NCBI RefSeq assembly: GCF_030272615.1
Contig: NC_081405.1
Location: forward strand, 650,644,920-650,704,919
DNA length: 60,000 bases
Direction: 5' to 3'
Origin: Cryptomeria japonica
Lineage: Eukaryota; Streptophyta; Pinopsida; Cupressales; Cupressaceae
The notes under the pieces are model-generated. The model saw nothing but the letters and a program-made list of their open reading frames with translations. It was not told where the DNA came from and did no database searches. Shown here piece after piece: positions 1-10,224 of this stretch (positions are counted from its first letter, which is position 1; each line of letters opens with the position of its first letter). The position numbers and the translations under genes were made by a program.

Positions 1-428
1 AGAAATCTAAGAGGATTGGTAAGTCCAAGACTAGATTCATTGGGTGTTCACAAGAAAGAGTGTATGGATATGATAGCTAAACCCACATCGACAGATATCC
101 AAGAGAAGGAAACACTTGCCTACTTACTAAGTGGACTTGCATCTATTTTTGATACCTTCAAATCTGGTTGGGATACACATCTTCAGTTATTACAAAAGGC
201 ATACCCAGAAATCCTAAAGATGACTAAGCTCCAGTGAAAATAACAGTATTCTTTTATTCTTTCAATTCTTTCACCAGTCTTTGGAATTAATGTCAAAGGG
301 GGAGTATGTTCATATATGAAAAATATCAGGGAAACACATTTCAAATGGAGTTTATTTCTCAGGGGGAGCATATCAGCAGGGAATTGATTTTTCACATGAG
401 TGTTGCCATCAATGCCAAAGGGGGAGAT
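1..428 (+). mobile_element. 3' internal end of a forward Ty1/copia element (truncated by window edge)
   Basis: This stretch ends in a purine-rich tract next to an LTR that starts TGTTGG, so it is the last internal part of a forward copia element whose 5' part lies outside the window. A 73-codon open frame (16-237) has no domain I recognise. It may be the tail of pol or of an extra 3' reading frame. Three GGGGGAG tracts occur (about 298-304, 361-367 and 420-426), as is common just upstream of copia 3' LTRs. Confidence 0.6.
417..428 (+). promoter_or_regulatory. Polypurine tract (plus-strand primer) of the forward copia element
   Basis: AAAGGGGGAGAT sits directly before the TGTTGG start of the LTR. 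In copia elements this tract resists RNase H and primes plus-strand DNA. Confidence 0.7.
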
Positions 429-1335
429 TGTTGGCAATTGACACTCATTTGATTCATTTTGTTGTCATTGATGACAACATGATATTATGGAAGTCATAAA
501 CTGACACTAGGAGGCATATACCGACAGATACCAGCTTTGAAGCATTTGGGGCTACACCAGCACCAGCATCAATACTTCTTTGGAAGTCGACATCAAGGAG
601 GATTTACCTAAATCATTTTATAATTATTATTGTCAAGGCCAACATTGAATATCTTTTTGTATATGTATTATAAGCCGACATAAGGCATATCACTTGTAAT
701 AGGTATATAGGTCAGTCTGCTAGGTTATTTTAAAAAAGAAAAAAGACATATGAAATGTGTGGATATAGGAGAATATAGCAGAACTGTATGATGCAAAATA
801 TATATATGAAGATCATTTTGTATGAAAATATTATATCATGCAATGATCTATAGATAGCTTGGAAAGCATTCTTAGAGGAGAAGAGATATCTGCAGCAGTT
901 CAGAGTTTATGAACCGGTACATAGCAGAACCTGAACCCGAACTATATTTGGCATAGCAGATGCATTCTTGAGTTTATTTTCAATAATTTACTTTGGCAGA
1001 AAGCTTGTAGTCAATGAGGCTTTTTAGTGATGAGCAGTATGCTCTAGGCAGTGTGCCTTCCTGCAAGTGCAAGCCCCTGGTATATGTAATATCTTTTCAT
1101 ATGGCTAATGAACTAATATTGTGCGTCACAAATCCCACTGTGGTTTTTCCCCATTGAGGTTTTCCATGCATAAACTCTGTGTGTTTTGGTGTTCATTTAT
1201 GTGGATGGTTTATTTGCTTCTTGTTATATGCTTATTTGTTTACCGGTTTATATATGCATGGTCTAGAAAGTTAAAAACTATTCATTCTAGCAGAACATTG
1301 ATTTACCCCCCTCTCAGTGTTCTTGGATCCCAACA
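429..1335 (+). repeat. 3' LTR of the forward Ty1/copia element
   Basis: The repeat starts TGTTGG and ends CCAACA, a perfect 6-bp terminal inverted repeat, and is 907 bp long. It follows a polypurine tract. Just before its end is the CCCCCCTCTCAGTG block typical of copia LTR ends. DNA after 1335 continues the LTR of the reverse copia element (compare 5952 onward), so this element is nested in that LTR. The likely target duplication is AGTTC (1336-1340); its partner lies outside the window. Confidence 0.8.
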
Positions 1336-1535
1336 AGTTCAAACATGACCATTATATTACATAGCAATCAACTACACATTGTTCAAGATAACTTGAACCG
1401 CTCCTGGATCACCACACATTGGATCCTGTAACTCATCAAGCGTTATCACTTTATGTTATGCATTTTCTCATTCCCAAGATAAAGCAGTTATCTTCACGTG
1501 CCAAAATCAATTTGAAACTCATCACGTGCACAGGT
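1336..1535 (-). repeat. 3' LTR remnant of the reverse copia element
   Basis: This segment aligns with 5952-6150 in the intact LTR. Both contain the sequence around ACATTGTTCAAGA, CACCACACATTGGATC and TTATCACTT. Similarity fades after about 1535, so the part of the LTR next to the internal region is lost or replaced. The bases up to 1798 hold no convincing LTR end; a weak polypyrimidine run near 1713 could be the remains of the reverse polypurine tract. Confidence 0.65.
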
Positions 1536-1798
1536 ATAGGAATCCTGGTTTACATTTTTCCATGTACTCTCCTTCAACTGTGTCTCCATGTCTTTAGCTG
1601 GTAACTGACTATCAATCATATATAGTTCTTCTCTCCCTTTAACAACAATGCCAAAGTGAATATCAATAACAACTAGTTAACCATTCCATGCTTCACCGAT
1701 CTGCAACTTGTTGCTCCCCCTGTGGAATAGCTCCACTCTACACCAATCCTGCTTCAAGATCTTCAATAAGCTATGGGACTGATGTCTTCCACATCAAC

Positions 1799-2149
1799 TT
1801 AATTGACCTCATGTAGGGGTACAACCCCTAACTTACCTCTAAGATACTCAAAAGTAGCCTTAGGTAAAGGTTTAGTAAAGATATCCGCTAGTTGTTCCTT
1901 AGTAGATACATGCTCCAGTAACACATCTTTACTTTGCACTTTCTCTATCAAGAAATGATACTTCAGCTCAATATGCTTTGTCCTAGTATGCAACATCGGT
2001 TTCTTATAAATGTTTATTGCACTGGTGTTATCATAGAAAATCCTTACCGGTTCTGTAATCTTCAATTTGAAACCTTCCAGAATGTGTTTCATCCAGATTG
2101 CTTGGGTATAATTCATATATGCTACAACATATTTAGGTTCTGCAGTTGA
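1799..2149 (-). pseudogene. Copia RNase H domain (C-terminal end of pol)
   Basis: The minus-strand translation carries hallmarks of the copia RNase H tail: a DNTSAIN block, then RTKHIELKYHFL, then TKEQLADIFTKPL. These belong to the end of the copia polyprotein, which degrades the RNA strand during reverse transcription. The frame is cut off from the RT segment by a stop near 2150, so it is a fragment. It ends normally just before the 3' LTR area. Confidence 0.85.
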
Positions 2150-3100
2150 CTACGATATACAGCTTTGTTTCTTGTTGCTCCAAGACACTAGCCTTCCTCC
2201 AAGAAAGAAATCTCCTCCGGTTGTACTCTTCTTGTCATCAACATTCTTTTCCCAATCTGCATCTGTATAGACTTTAAAATCAAAGTTATCTGCATATGGA
2301 TACCATAATCCATAATCAATTGTGCCTTTCAAATATCTAAAAAATGTTTTGGTCGCTACCATGTGTGTCTCCTTCAAGCTCTTCTGAAATCTAGCAACTA
2401 ATCCATCAGCATGAGCAATATTCGGTCTGTTGTGGAAAATATAATTTAGTTTATCTATCATTGACCTGTACTCCTTTTCATCCACTGATGCAGAATCATC
2501 CTCCTTAGACAATTTACAGCCTGTAACCATTGGTGTTCCAACTAGTTTACAGTCTCCCATTCCAAATGTCTTTAATACTTCTTTCACATACTTGGAATAT
2601 GTAATGAAAATACCTTCCTTCATCTGTTGGATTTGCATACCTATGAAGAATTTTATTCACCTACCAGTGACATCTCAAACTCATTCTTCATCTCATTAGC
2701 AAAATTATGGCACGTATCATCATCTCCTCCAAAAATGATATCATCAACAAATACCTCACTAACCAGTATCTTATCTCCTTCAGTCTTGAGATATATATTG
2801 ATGTCTTCACTCGATCTTTGAAAACCAATGTTCACTAATTAAGAATGTAATCTTTCATACCATGCCCTAGGTGCTTACTTCAAACCATATAGTGCCTTGT
2901 GTAGTTTGCACACCATATCCTTTGCTTCAGTCAAAGCATAACCATCTAGTTGTTCAATGTAGACTTCCTCTTCCAATATTCCATTTAGAAATGCTGACTT
3001 CACATCCATCTGATATACTTTGAATCCTTTGTATGATGCAAATGCAAGTAGAGTCCCGACACCTTCCAATCTTGCAACTAGTGCAAATGTCTCACCATAG
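2150..3100 (-). pseudogene. Copia reverse transcriptase, N-terminally deleted
   Basis: Minus-strand translation in several frames gives the copia RT signatures QMDVKSAFLNG (about 3000), a VDDIIF catalytic block with Phe before VDD instead of the usual Tyr (about 2740), and the YRSMIDKLNYI/RPNIA block (about 2430). The first RT part is missing, because the sequence passes directly from integrase into the TFAxVARLE block. Stops and frameshifts near 2640 and 2860 break the frame. Confidence 0.85.
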
Positions 3101-3714
3101 TCTTCACAGTATCTAGTGAATTCCTCTGAAGTAAACTCACCACCTTGATTAGTTCTTAAGCACTTAAGCTTTCTTCCACTTTTTGTTTCAACTAAGGCTC
3201 TGAATGCCTTAAACTTGCTAAAGGCTTTTGTTTAGTCCTTCAAGAATGTGACCCACATCATTCTTGAGTAATCATCAGTAAAGATCATGAAATACCAATC
3301 ACCTTGAATACTCTTAGTCCTTATTGGTCCACAAAGGCTGGTATGAACCAAATCTAGCAAAAGTTCTGCTGAGAAATATTTGCTCTTGAAAGTTGAGGAT
3401 GTCATCTTCCTTAACTGACATTCCTTACACAGAGCATTCACCAGTTTGTCCAACTGAGGCAAACCTCTTACTGATTTGGACTTACTAACTTTTACAATGT
3501 TATCAAAATTTACATGACAAAATCTCTGATGCCAAAGCCAACTATCTTCTACTTTTGCAATTAAACAATTGTTGACTTTAGAACTTAAATGAAACAAGTT
3601 ACATTTTGTCTGCTTCACGATTGCAATCAGTTCACCTTTGCTTCCATAGATTTTGCACATCCCATTCTTGAATTCCAGTGGATAACCTCTGTCATTGAGA
3701 TAATTAACACTCAA
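3100..3714 (-). pseudogene. Copia integrase, C-terminally deleted
   Basis: The translation begins with the GAG-pre/integrase zinc region (WHQRFCHVN then CKECQL, an HHCC arrangement) and reaches the first core Asp in FTDDYSRM. Further on is TNQGGEFTS, where copia integrases normally have (T/S)D(N/R)GGEF, so the second catalytic Asp appears to be Asn. The third catalytic residue (Glu) and the C-terminal domain are absent because of the deletion that joins this domain to RT. Confidence 0.85.
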
Positions 3715-3759
3715 AAGATTGTGTTTTACTCCTTCAACCCAGTAGACATCATCTGCACT

Positions 3760-4038
3760 TCACTTTCCATTCAAAGAGATGGTTCCCTTTCCTTTTACCA
3801 TGCAGAGTGAGTCATTCCCAAATCTCACAACACCTCCATCAAATTCATTCAAAGTAAGAAACTTACTCCGGTCACCGGTCATGTAGTGTGAACAACCACT
3901 ATCTATAATCCAATCATCAAAACTATCCATGCGAGAGACTAATGCCTTCTGATCTGATGTATCTTCTTTAATGGCAACAAAGACAATGTCCTCATTTGCA
4001 TCTTCCTTAAATTCCTCATATGTAATTCCTCCATCCAC
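3760..4038 (-). pseudogene. Copia aspartic protease
   Basis: The minus-strand frame contains WIIDSGCSHYMTG, the copia protease active site (D-S-G), followed by a region rich in Gly and Val as in the family. In an intact element this protease cuts the Gag-Pol polyprotein. It lies between the gag zinc knuckle and integrase, as expected. The frame around it is only about 90 codons and is bounded by stops. Confidence 0.85.
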
Positions 4039-4116
4039 TGCAATGAGACAATCTCGTTTACCTTTTCCTTTCTACTTCTTATACTTCTCACGTTTTTGCT
4101 CATTGTCTCCATTTGG

Positions 4117-4990
4117 ACAGTTAGCAGCAATATGTCCAATTCGGTTACATGCAAAACACTTCAAAGGTAATTTACCTCTGTACTTACCGGTACCTCTGGG
4201 TAATCACTTGGCCAATAATGCTTCAAGATTAATGAGACTGTCTTCATCATCAACCTCTCTGTTGGATCTAGACTCATGAATGTAATTAGCTTCTCTGCTT
4301 TTCCTTACCAATGGGTTTGAAACTGAAGCTCTAAATGCAGACTCTAATCTTTGAACACTTCCATCAGAACCATTTAATTCAAATGCAGTTAATTTACCAA
4401 TGACGGAGTCAAGAGTTACCTTTGATTTATCAATAGACTTGAGTTCTCGAATGGCTGCAACTCAGATAGCATAGATTGGTAGAAGGGTTCTCAATACCTT
4501 GCTAGCCACTATGGTATCCTCCACTATACCACCAACACTTTTGATCTCACCAACTATCTCCTTGATCCTCTGAGCATACTATTGAATGTTCTCTCCTTCA
4601 GGCATCCACATATTATCAAATTTACCTCTCAGACTCTCTTCTTTGGCAATCTTAACATGCTCATCACCACTATAGATATCCTCAAGTTTCTTCCATACTT
4701 CAAATGCAGTCTCCAATCCATGGACATCAACATACTCTAAATCAGACAAGGAACTGATAATGGCCTCCAATGCTTGATTGTTCTCATGTTGCTCCTTCTT
4801 TTGATCATCTGACAAAATCCCACTAAGAAAGTTATATTTAGTAACAACGTGTTCCCAATATTAACTTCCTAAGATTTTGATATAGATCTTCATCCTATCA
4901 CTCCGATTTTGTAGTTTTCCCTATTGAACTTCGGGCCTTCTTTCTTCATCATGATCTCGTAGATCTTTTCCTCAAGCTATTAGGCTTAAA
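4117..4990 (-). pseudogene. Copia gag with CCHC zinc knuckle
   Basis: A UBN2-type gag core is visible at 4579-4815 (blocks such as VWKKLEDIY and LRGKFDNM). Downstream, at about 4117-4161, the minus strand encodes CFACNRIGHIAANC, a complete C-x2-C-x4-H-x4-C RNA-binding knuckle. The frame is broken between these parts. The N-terminus should lie just inside the PBS at about 4990, but no clean start codon frame survives. Confidence 0.8.
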
Positions 4991-5008
4991 CACAAGAGGA
5001 CCTAGAAT

Positions 5009-5020
5009 GCTCTGATACCA
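5009..5020 (-). promoter_or_regulatory. Primer binding site for initiator tRNA-Met (reverse copia)
   Basis: On the minus strand the sequence reads TGGTATCAGAGC, the standard complement of the 3' end of plant initiator tRNA-Met. It lies two bases inside the LTR end at 5023, where minus-strand DNA synthesis would start. Confidence 0.95.
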
Positions 5021-5022
5021 AT

Positions 5023-6425
5023 TGATAATATGATGAATCAATAAGGATCTGGTCAACTACTGAGAGGGGGGTGAATCGGTAGATAAAAAAAAAACTAAAC
5101 TTTCACTAAACTTAATTCTAACTCATAAACCATTCATTGAACTAACTGGTTTAAATACTGTAACAAAAAACTGATACTACACTGTCAAGCTTACCGGTTG
5201 ACTAAAACATCAATGATATAATGTAATAGATTTGAAGCTCACATACCATTTAACCAAAACATTAAACCACTTTACTAACATTAGTAATAACTCATTTCAG
5301 ATCACTTTCAGTCATCTAATCATATCTAAGTGGCTTTACCAGTTAATCATATCAACCATATCAAAACATATAACCACAAAATCATTCACCACTTGACACA
5401 ATGATTTTTGACGTGGAAACCCAAATAATAAAAACCACGGTGGGGATGAATACCCACAAGTATTTTGAACTCTTCTGAAGTTCACCCTGTTAGGAGCCAA
5501 GCCTTGTTAGAAGCTTTACAAAAATGTCCTGTTAGGAACAGATCCAATTAAGGACCACCCGATTAAGGGATTGACTACAATACCCTGTTAGGAGTAACCT
5601 CGATAGAGGATTTCAAATCCAAGCTAATGGATCACCTGGCTAGAGGATTTAGACAGTACCAAGCCTATTAAAGCTTACCCGGTTAGGGGATTTAACTGTT
5701 GTAATGGTTAGAGAACAACAGGGTTTTTGTTGATCTAGTAATAGCACTATCTTTCTTAGTCAGATCCTTTTATGCTCCTATATGCCTTCAAAACATTCTG
5801 TAGACACTCCTTCTAGTTTGGAAGTAATCTCACTACCACACTTAACAAAATTGCCAACCCAATTACAAAACAACTCATCAACCTTATAAGCAAATACAAT
5901 AGGTTGGTAACACATCACAAAACCTAAGATCTCATAAAGAATACAAACATATCAGTTCAAACATGATTGTTAGATTACATAGAAATCAAATGCACATTGT
6001 TCAAGACAACTTGAACTACTCCTAGATCACCACACATTGGATCATATAACTCATCCCCCGTTATCACTTCATGTTATGCATTTGCTCATTTCCAAGATAA
6101 AACAATTATTTTCAGGTGCCAAAATCACTTTGAAAATCATCACGTGCATCATGCATACGTGGCATCTCCATCTCCAATCACCATTCGATCATAGGTCAAC
6201 ATAACCGATTCACCAAGCTCCATCGGTTAGGGTTTGGCATATCAACAGGTTAGGGTTACTGATTGATCTCTCTACTTGAAACACCAATACCGGTTTCCAT
6301 CACTGCTCTACTACCGGTTGCATTACTGCATCACTACCAGTTGCAATACAACTCTATTACCGGTTATTATTGGCATCAATGACAACACTATACTTCATTA
6401 ATGCAATCTTCATGCAATGCCAACA
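5023..6425 (-). repeat. 5' LTR of the reverse copia element
   Basis: Read on the minus strand it starts TGTTGGCATTG (6425) and ends in CA (5023) two bases before the tRNA-Met PBS; length 1403 bp. It contains the CACCCCCCTCTCAGT block near its end and the paired GGTTTTT-type motifs near 5430 (reverse) that recur in copia LTRs. The outer flank is TATTG (6426-6430); its partner is outside the window. Confidence 0.85.
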
Positions 6426-6430
6426 TATTG

Positions 6431-7668
6431 AGAAAGTATACCTCAAACTTGTTGGTTGGAACCTCTCATAGAGAACTAATTTCAGAAATTTTGGTGTGAC
6501 TCTTTCAATGTCTTGGCTAAGTCGATCTTAGAAGGATTTCGATGTAACATCTAGGTTCAACAGGACTCCTCAAGCAGTTCACAAAGATCATTCTTCTTAT
6601 CGATGTGATTGAGACATTTGATGGGTCTTGGTGCAGTTCGGTGTGACATTACCTTTCGGTAAGAGGTCTAAGCAGTTAACCAAAGTCATGTTACTTCCCC
6701 AACAAAGGCTGACTTCAATATAACCTTAGGTCAGTCTTTCCCAGTAGTTAGTCAAAGTTATGTTGCTACACCGATAAGGTCTATTTTGAAGAAGCTTTGG
6801 TGATGTCTTAGCGAAAATTAAGATTTCGGTGTAGCTTGGGGTTTCGATAAGTCATCCGAAGGAGTTCACCGTAGTCTTATTTCATGGTGATAAGATTGGT
6901 TTCATTGTACTGGTTGTTCAGTCTTGCCGATGTTAGGGATTTTGGTGTGACATGAGAGTTTGGTAAGATGCTTCAAGTTGGTAGTTGAATTTATCCTTTT
7001 TGTCGATGAAGACTATATCGGTATGACAATGTTGAAGTCTTGGTGACAAATATTTTCGGTATGACATTACATCTTCGATAATGCAGTTCTTGGAGGTTGC
7101 TGAAATGAGATCTCTTGTCGATAACTTGTGAGACTAAGTGGGGACCACGATGGACTATTTTGACTTGTTGAGTTGTTTGTTTGTGGTTGGTCCAAGCTAG
7201 AGATTTGGGAGTTCATTGTGAATTCTCTGTGTTTCTCTATTAGCAGTTGGAAGCCATGGAAACTAAAACAAACCAATTTTGACAGAAATATAAACATATG
7301 AAAAACAATTGTGATGAGTATCAATGGTCGATTGACAATTTGGTTGGATGTTTGATGTGATTAGTTACAGAGAGATCTGAGACTATGGTCTGTGGTGTGA
7401 ACATAATCTGAAGTTTGTAATGTTGCCTGAACAGAGACTAGATCAGAGCATGAAACCCGTATCTTGTATATAATTTTAAATTACAGTAATACAAGTGACT
7501 TGCTTTGGTGTGTGGGTTTTTCACCCGTAAGGGTTTTTCCACGTGAATTTTGGTGTCAATTTTGTGATTATGAATCTTGTTGTTTACTCTATTATTTCTT
7601 TGTTGTGCATCTTTTACTGCAATTGAAATTGAAATACATCCCTACTTCTCCCCTCTAAGAAATTAACA
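6431..7668 (+). repeat. Probable degraded copia LTR (forward)
   Basis: Near 7495-7555 there is GTGGGTTTTTCACCCG, then GGGTTTTTCCACGTG and a TTTTGGTGTC block, matching the GGTTTTTCC...TTTTGGTGTTC layout at 1140-1195 of the forward copia LTR. A CTCCCCTCTAAG block near 7650 resembles the end of such LTRs. A candidate start (TGTTGG, 6451) and end (TTAACA, 7668) exist, but no target duplication matches. Part of the interior (6570-6890) has weak repeats around AGCAGTT(A/C)ACAAAG at 80-110 bp spacing. No coding capacity is recognised. Confidence 0.35.
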
Positions 7669-8454
7669 TTTTAGAAGGCGTTTCTGCACTCTAATTTCCT
7701 TACAAATATGAGGGTACAATAATGGTGAATTCACAAGAATGATTGTAAATATGGATGAAATTGAGATATATATATAGGAATTAGGCTATGTGCCAAACCC
7801 GAAACAAGATTATGTCTCTAGTTGATATTTGGTCCTAATAATAAATGGGAGGTGGCATGAATTTCTAATTTTGATGTTACATTTCACCTCCACTTTGAGG
7901 TGTGTGAGAATATAACATGACAATGCATTTCAAAGTATATGGATATTCTCAACCAATATGAAAATTAAATATTTAGACAATAGGATTCAATTAACCTTTT
8001 TGCATAAACTATGATTTGCTTCAACTATCTAAGAAATTCAAGAAGAAGATAAAATGGGTAGAAGTTTTTGCATGGATGGGAAGTGATATGAAAATATTAT
8101 GTGCAATACAATAATGCAATGTATATCCATGAGATGTGTCAAGTCATAAATCCCACATATTGTGGCAATGTGATAAAACTTGTGTGATGCATGGTAATTG
8201 TTGGCAATTTTTGTTCCAAACCTTGTAGGGATCAATTCCAGGATTTCAATGTGGCTAATACTTTGTGTTAGCCAAGACTAATAACACTTCGTGTTATCGG
8301 TCTCAATAGAGTTAGCTTCTTCTTCATAGTTTTGTAAAGTCATATAACACGAGAGTTGTATGATGTGTCAATAACAGGTTGTGTTATTGACTGGGTCATG
8401 TTATTGACCACCGAGGCGGGATCCAGTCGGCTAAGTGTTTGGCAAGGTTTTGAT
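7669..8454. other. AT-rich stretch with no recognised feature
   Basis: No open frame with a recognisable domain and no LTR boundary is visible. The part from about 8240 repeats 'tgtgtta/gttatt' type words (CTTTGTGTTAGCC, CTTCGTGTTATCG, GGTTGTGTTATTG) and leads into the GATAAG array. Confidence 0.5.
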
Positions 8455-9170
8455 CTCGCAGGATAAGGTCCCGCAAGATAAGAGAGAAAAGATAAAGCTT
8501 GGACTGCTTATCTTGCGGAGATAAATGTAGACAGTTGAGACCACGCATGATAAGCAAAGTAACAAATAAAAGTGAAAAGCGGGCCCCCATTCTTTTTCAA
8601 GTTGACTGGGTCAGTCGGTCAGCTCACTTAGGTTCAATCGGCTGGAGGGGATCCCGGTTGTCAGCGGGCTGATAACCCCCTTCCTCTTACCGGTCACAAG
8701 ATTTTCGAACGCAACAAGCAAAGGCCACAGGATAAGAATTTTCAATGGCAAGGAGTATCTCCTCTCTTATCCCATGAAGTAGAACAAATGCATCAAAGAG
8801 GTCATGGGATAAGAGAAGTCAAAGGCGGGTAGACTTTTGGCTTATCCCGTGAGGTGAAACAAAGAGAAAACCTTATCACGTAGGATAAGGAAACAAAGAA
8901 GACAAAGTAAATCAAATAAACTCTTATCCCGCGGGGCAAAGATGGGCACAAAGCGATGGCACAGGATAAGGAGCAAACAAAAACTACAAAGAAAGAAAAG
9001 ACGTTAAGGCTTATCCCATGAGGTTGAGAAAAGGCATCAAAGGTCCCACTGGATAAGGAAACAAGAGTAAATCAAAGCAACTCTTATCCCATGGGAGGAA
9101 ACAAAGACACAAGTGGTCTCGCGGGATAAGAAACAAGGAAGAATCAAAGCAAACTTCTTATCCCACGAGG
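8455..9170. repeat. Alternating inverted GGGATAAG / CTTATCCC array
   Basis: From 8765 to 9165 the octamers CTTATCCC and GGGATAAG (or one-base variants) alternate in orientation at roughly 40-bp spacing: reverse at 8765, forward 8806, reverse 8841, reverse 8872, forward 8883, reverse 8923, forward 8964, reverse 9010, forward 9051, reverse 9083, forward 9123, reverse 9157. Between them are purine-rich AAACAAAG/AAATCAAAG segments. The basic unit is therefore about 80 bp, holding one site on each strand. A looser part of the array lies at 8455-8560 and 8730. Each neighbouring pair can form a stem of about 8-12 bp. No gene is seen inside. Confidence 0.8.
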
Positions 9171-9641
9171 TTGAAAGGGACCCATGGAGATGTTGCGGAG
9201 TAAGAATACAATGCCATCAATGGTCAATACAACCAAGGTTACGTGGATCCAGGGTGCCACGTCAACCAATTATGGTTGTCGGATCTTCATAAAGGCCCAA
9301 TCCGACGACCATGTTTTAATAATCGATTGGGCCTGTTGGAGGCCTAGATGGAGAGATCTCACGCGTCCATCTTTGCATGAATCTCTCAGATCAATGATCA
9401 ACATTTGAATTCATGGAGGTTGTTGGCATTTGAAATTTGCAGGCGGCTTGTTGTTGACCTGACTGTCGAGACATTCTTCGTGCTCAAGTCGGAGCCTCAT
9501 ATCTGATTTGATCGCCCTCCAACCACCAGATTTGCTCGTCATTAGTTCAGACACAACCTTGCAGGTCATTTTTAGATGCCACCATGCCCTCTTCAATGTT
9601 GAATAAAGACTTTTGTCCCTGCAAGTATGCTCAGTCATGCT
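9171..9641. other. Unassigned sequence, possibly LTR-derived
   Basis: A 75-codon minus frame (9411-9638) and a 74-codon plus frame (9184-9408) have no recognisable domain. An imperfect dyad around GGCCCAATCCGACGACC and CGATTGGGCC (9295-9335) and TGTTGG at 9421 hint at LTR material, but no boundary can be fixed. Confidence 0.3.
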
Positions 9642-10224
9642 TGTTGACAGGGATTACTTCACTAAGGGTTGTTTTCGCACTTCCAAAGACAAAAGACCAG
9701 CTTGCAAAGCTGACACGACACACCACCAGATCTCGAATCTGATCTCTCCCTCTCCTCTGATATTTTTGTAACCTAACTTGGGTGGGGTTAGGTTTTAATT
9801 AATGTAACCATCTGAGTTATGCCTGAACTATAAAGACAATTTTGTACATTATTCTCAAGATCTTCTCCCTTCTTTTCTCATGCAAAATTCTTATGTTTCT
9901 GTGCACTTGTAAAGTTCCGCCTTTCCCTTACATGAATAGAATTCACCTGTTTTGCCTCCTTTCAGTTCAGACAATATGTGTATTTCTTTTACCTCTTTGT
10001 CTGAGTGCATTGTAATTTGTTTCATGAGTATAGATGACTATGTTGATTCCTTGTGGATAACATCTGTGAACTAGATTAGTTCCTCCTGCTATCTTACAAA
10101 TTCCAACCTTCACTCTGCACTTTAGGGGCTGGTTAAGATAGGAAATTTTGCATACTTGGGTAGTCATATTCATTCTCTATGCAGTTATAGGCAGGAGGGA
10201 TCATCATTGTAGCACCCGTCAACA
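9642..10224. repeat. Possible solo LTR with 7-bp terminal inverted repeats
   Basis: The segment starts TGTTGAC and ends GTCAACA, a perfect 7-bp terminal inverted repeat, and is 583 bp long. Inside, CTATAAAG near 9829 resembles a TATA box. No PBS or polypurine tract lies next to either end and the flanks (ATGCT, AACCC) do not match, so it could be chance or an LTR whose duplication has decayed. Confidence 0.3.

Larger units (their letters stand above)
1336..6425 (-). mobile_element. Reverse-oriented Ty1/copia element, internally deleted, with nested insertion in its 3' LTR
   Basis: On the minus strand the order is 5' LTR (6425-5023), tRNA-Met PBS, gag with zinc knuckle, protease, integrase, RT and RNase H, then a 3' LTR remnant. 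This is the Ty1/copia order, with integrase before RT. All reading frames are interrupted. Integrase is fused to RT by an internal deletion near 3090-3105, so the element cannot be autonomous. The left LTR is broken by the forward copia element, and its outer half lies outside the window. Confidence 0.85.

Noticed and set aside
7067-7324. 85-codon minus-strand frame
   Set aside because: No recognisable domain; lies in an LTR-like remnant.
9642-10224. Intact solo LTR
   Set aside because: Terminal repeats are perfect but flanking five-base sequences differ and no PBS or PPT is present, so only a low-confidence feature was kept.
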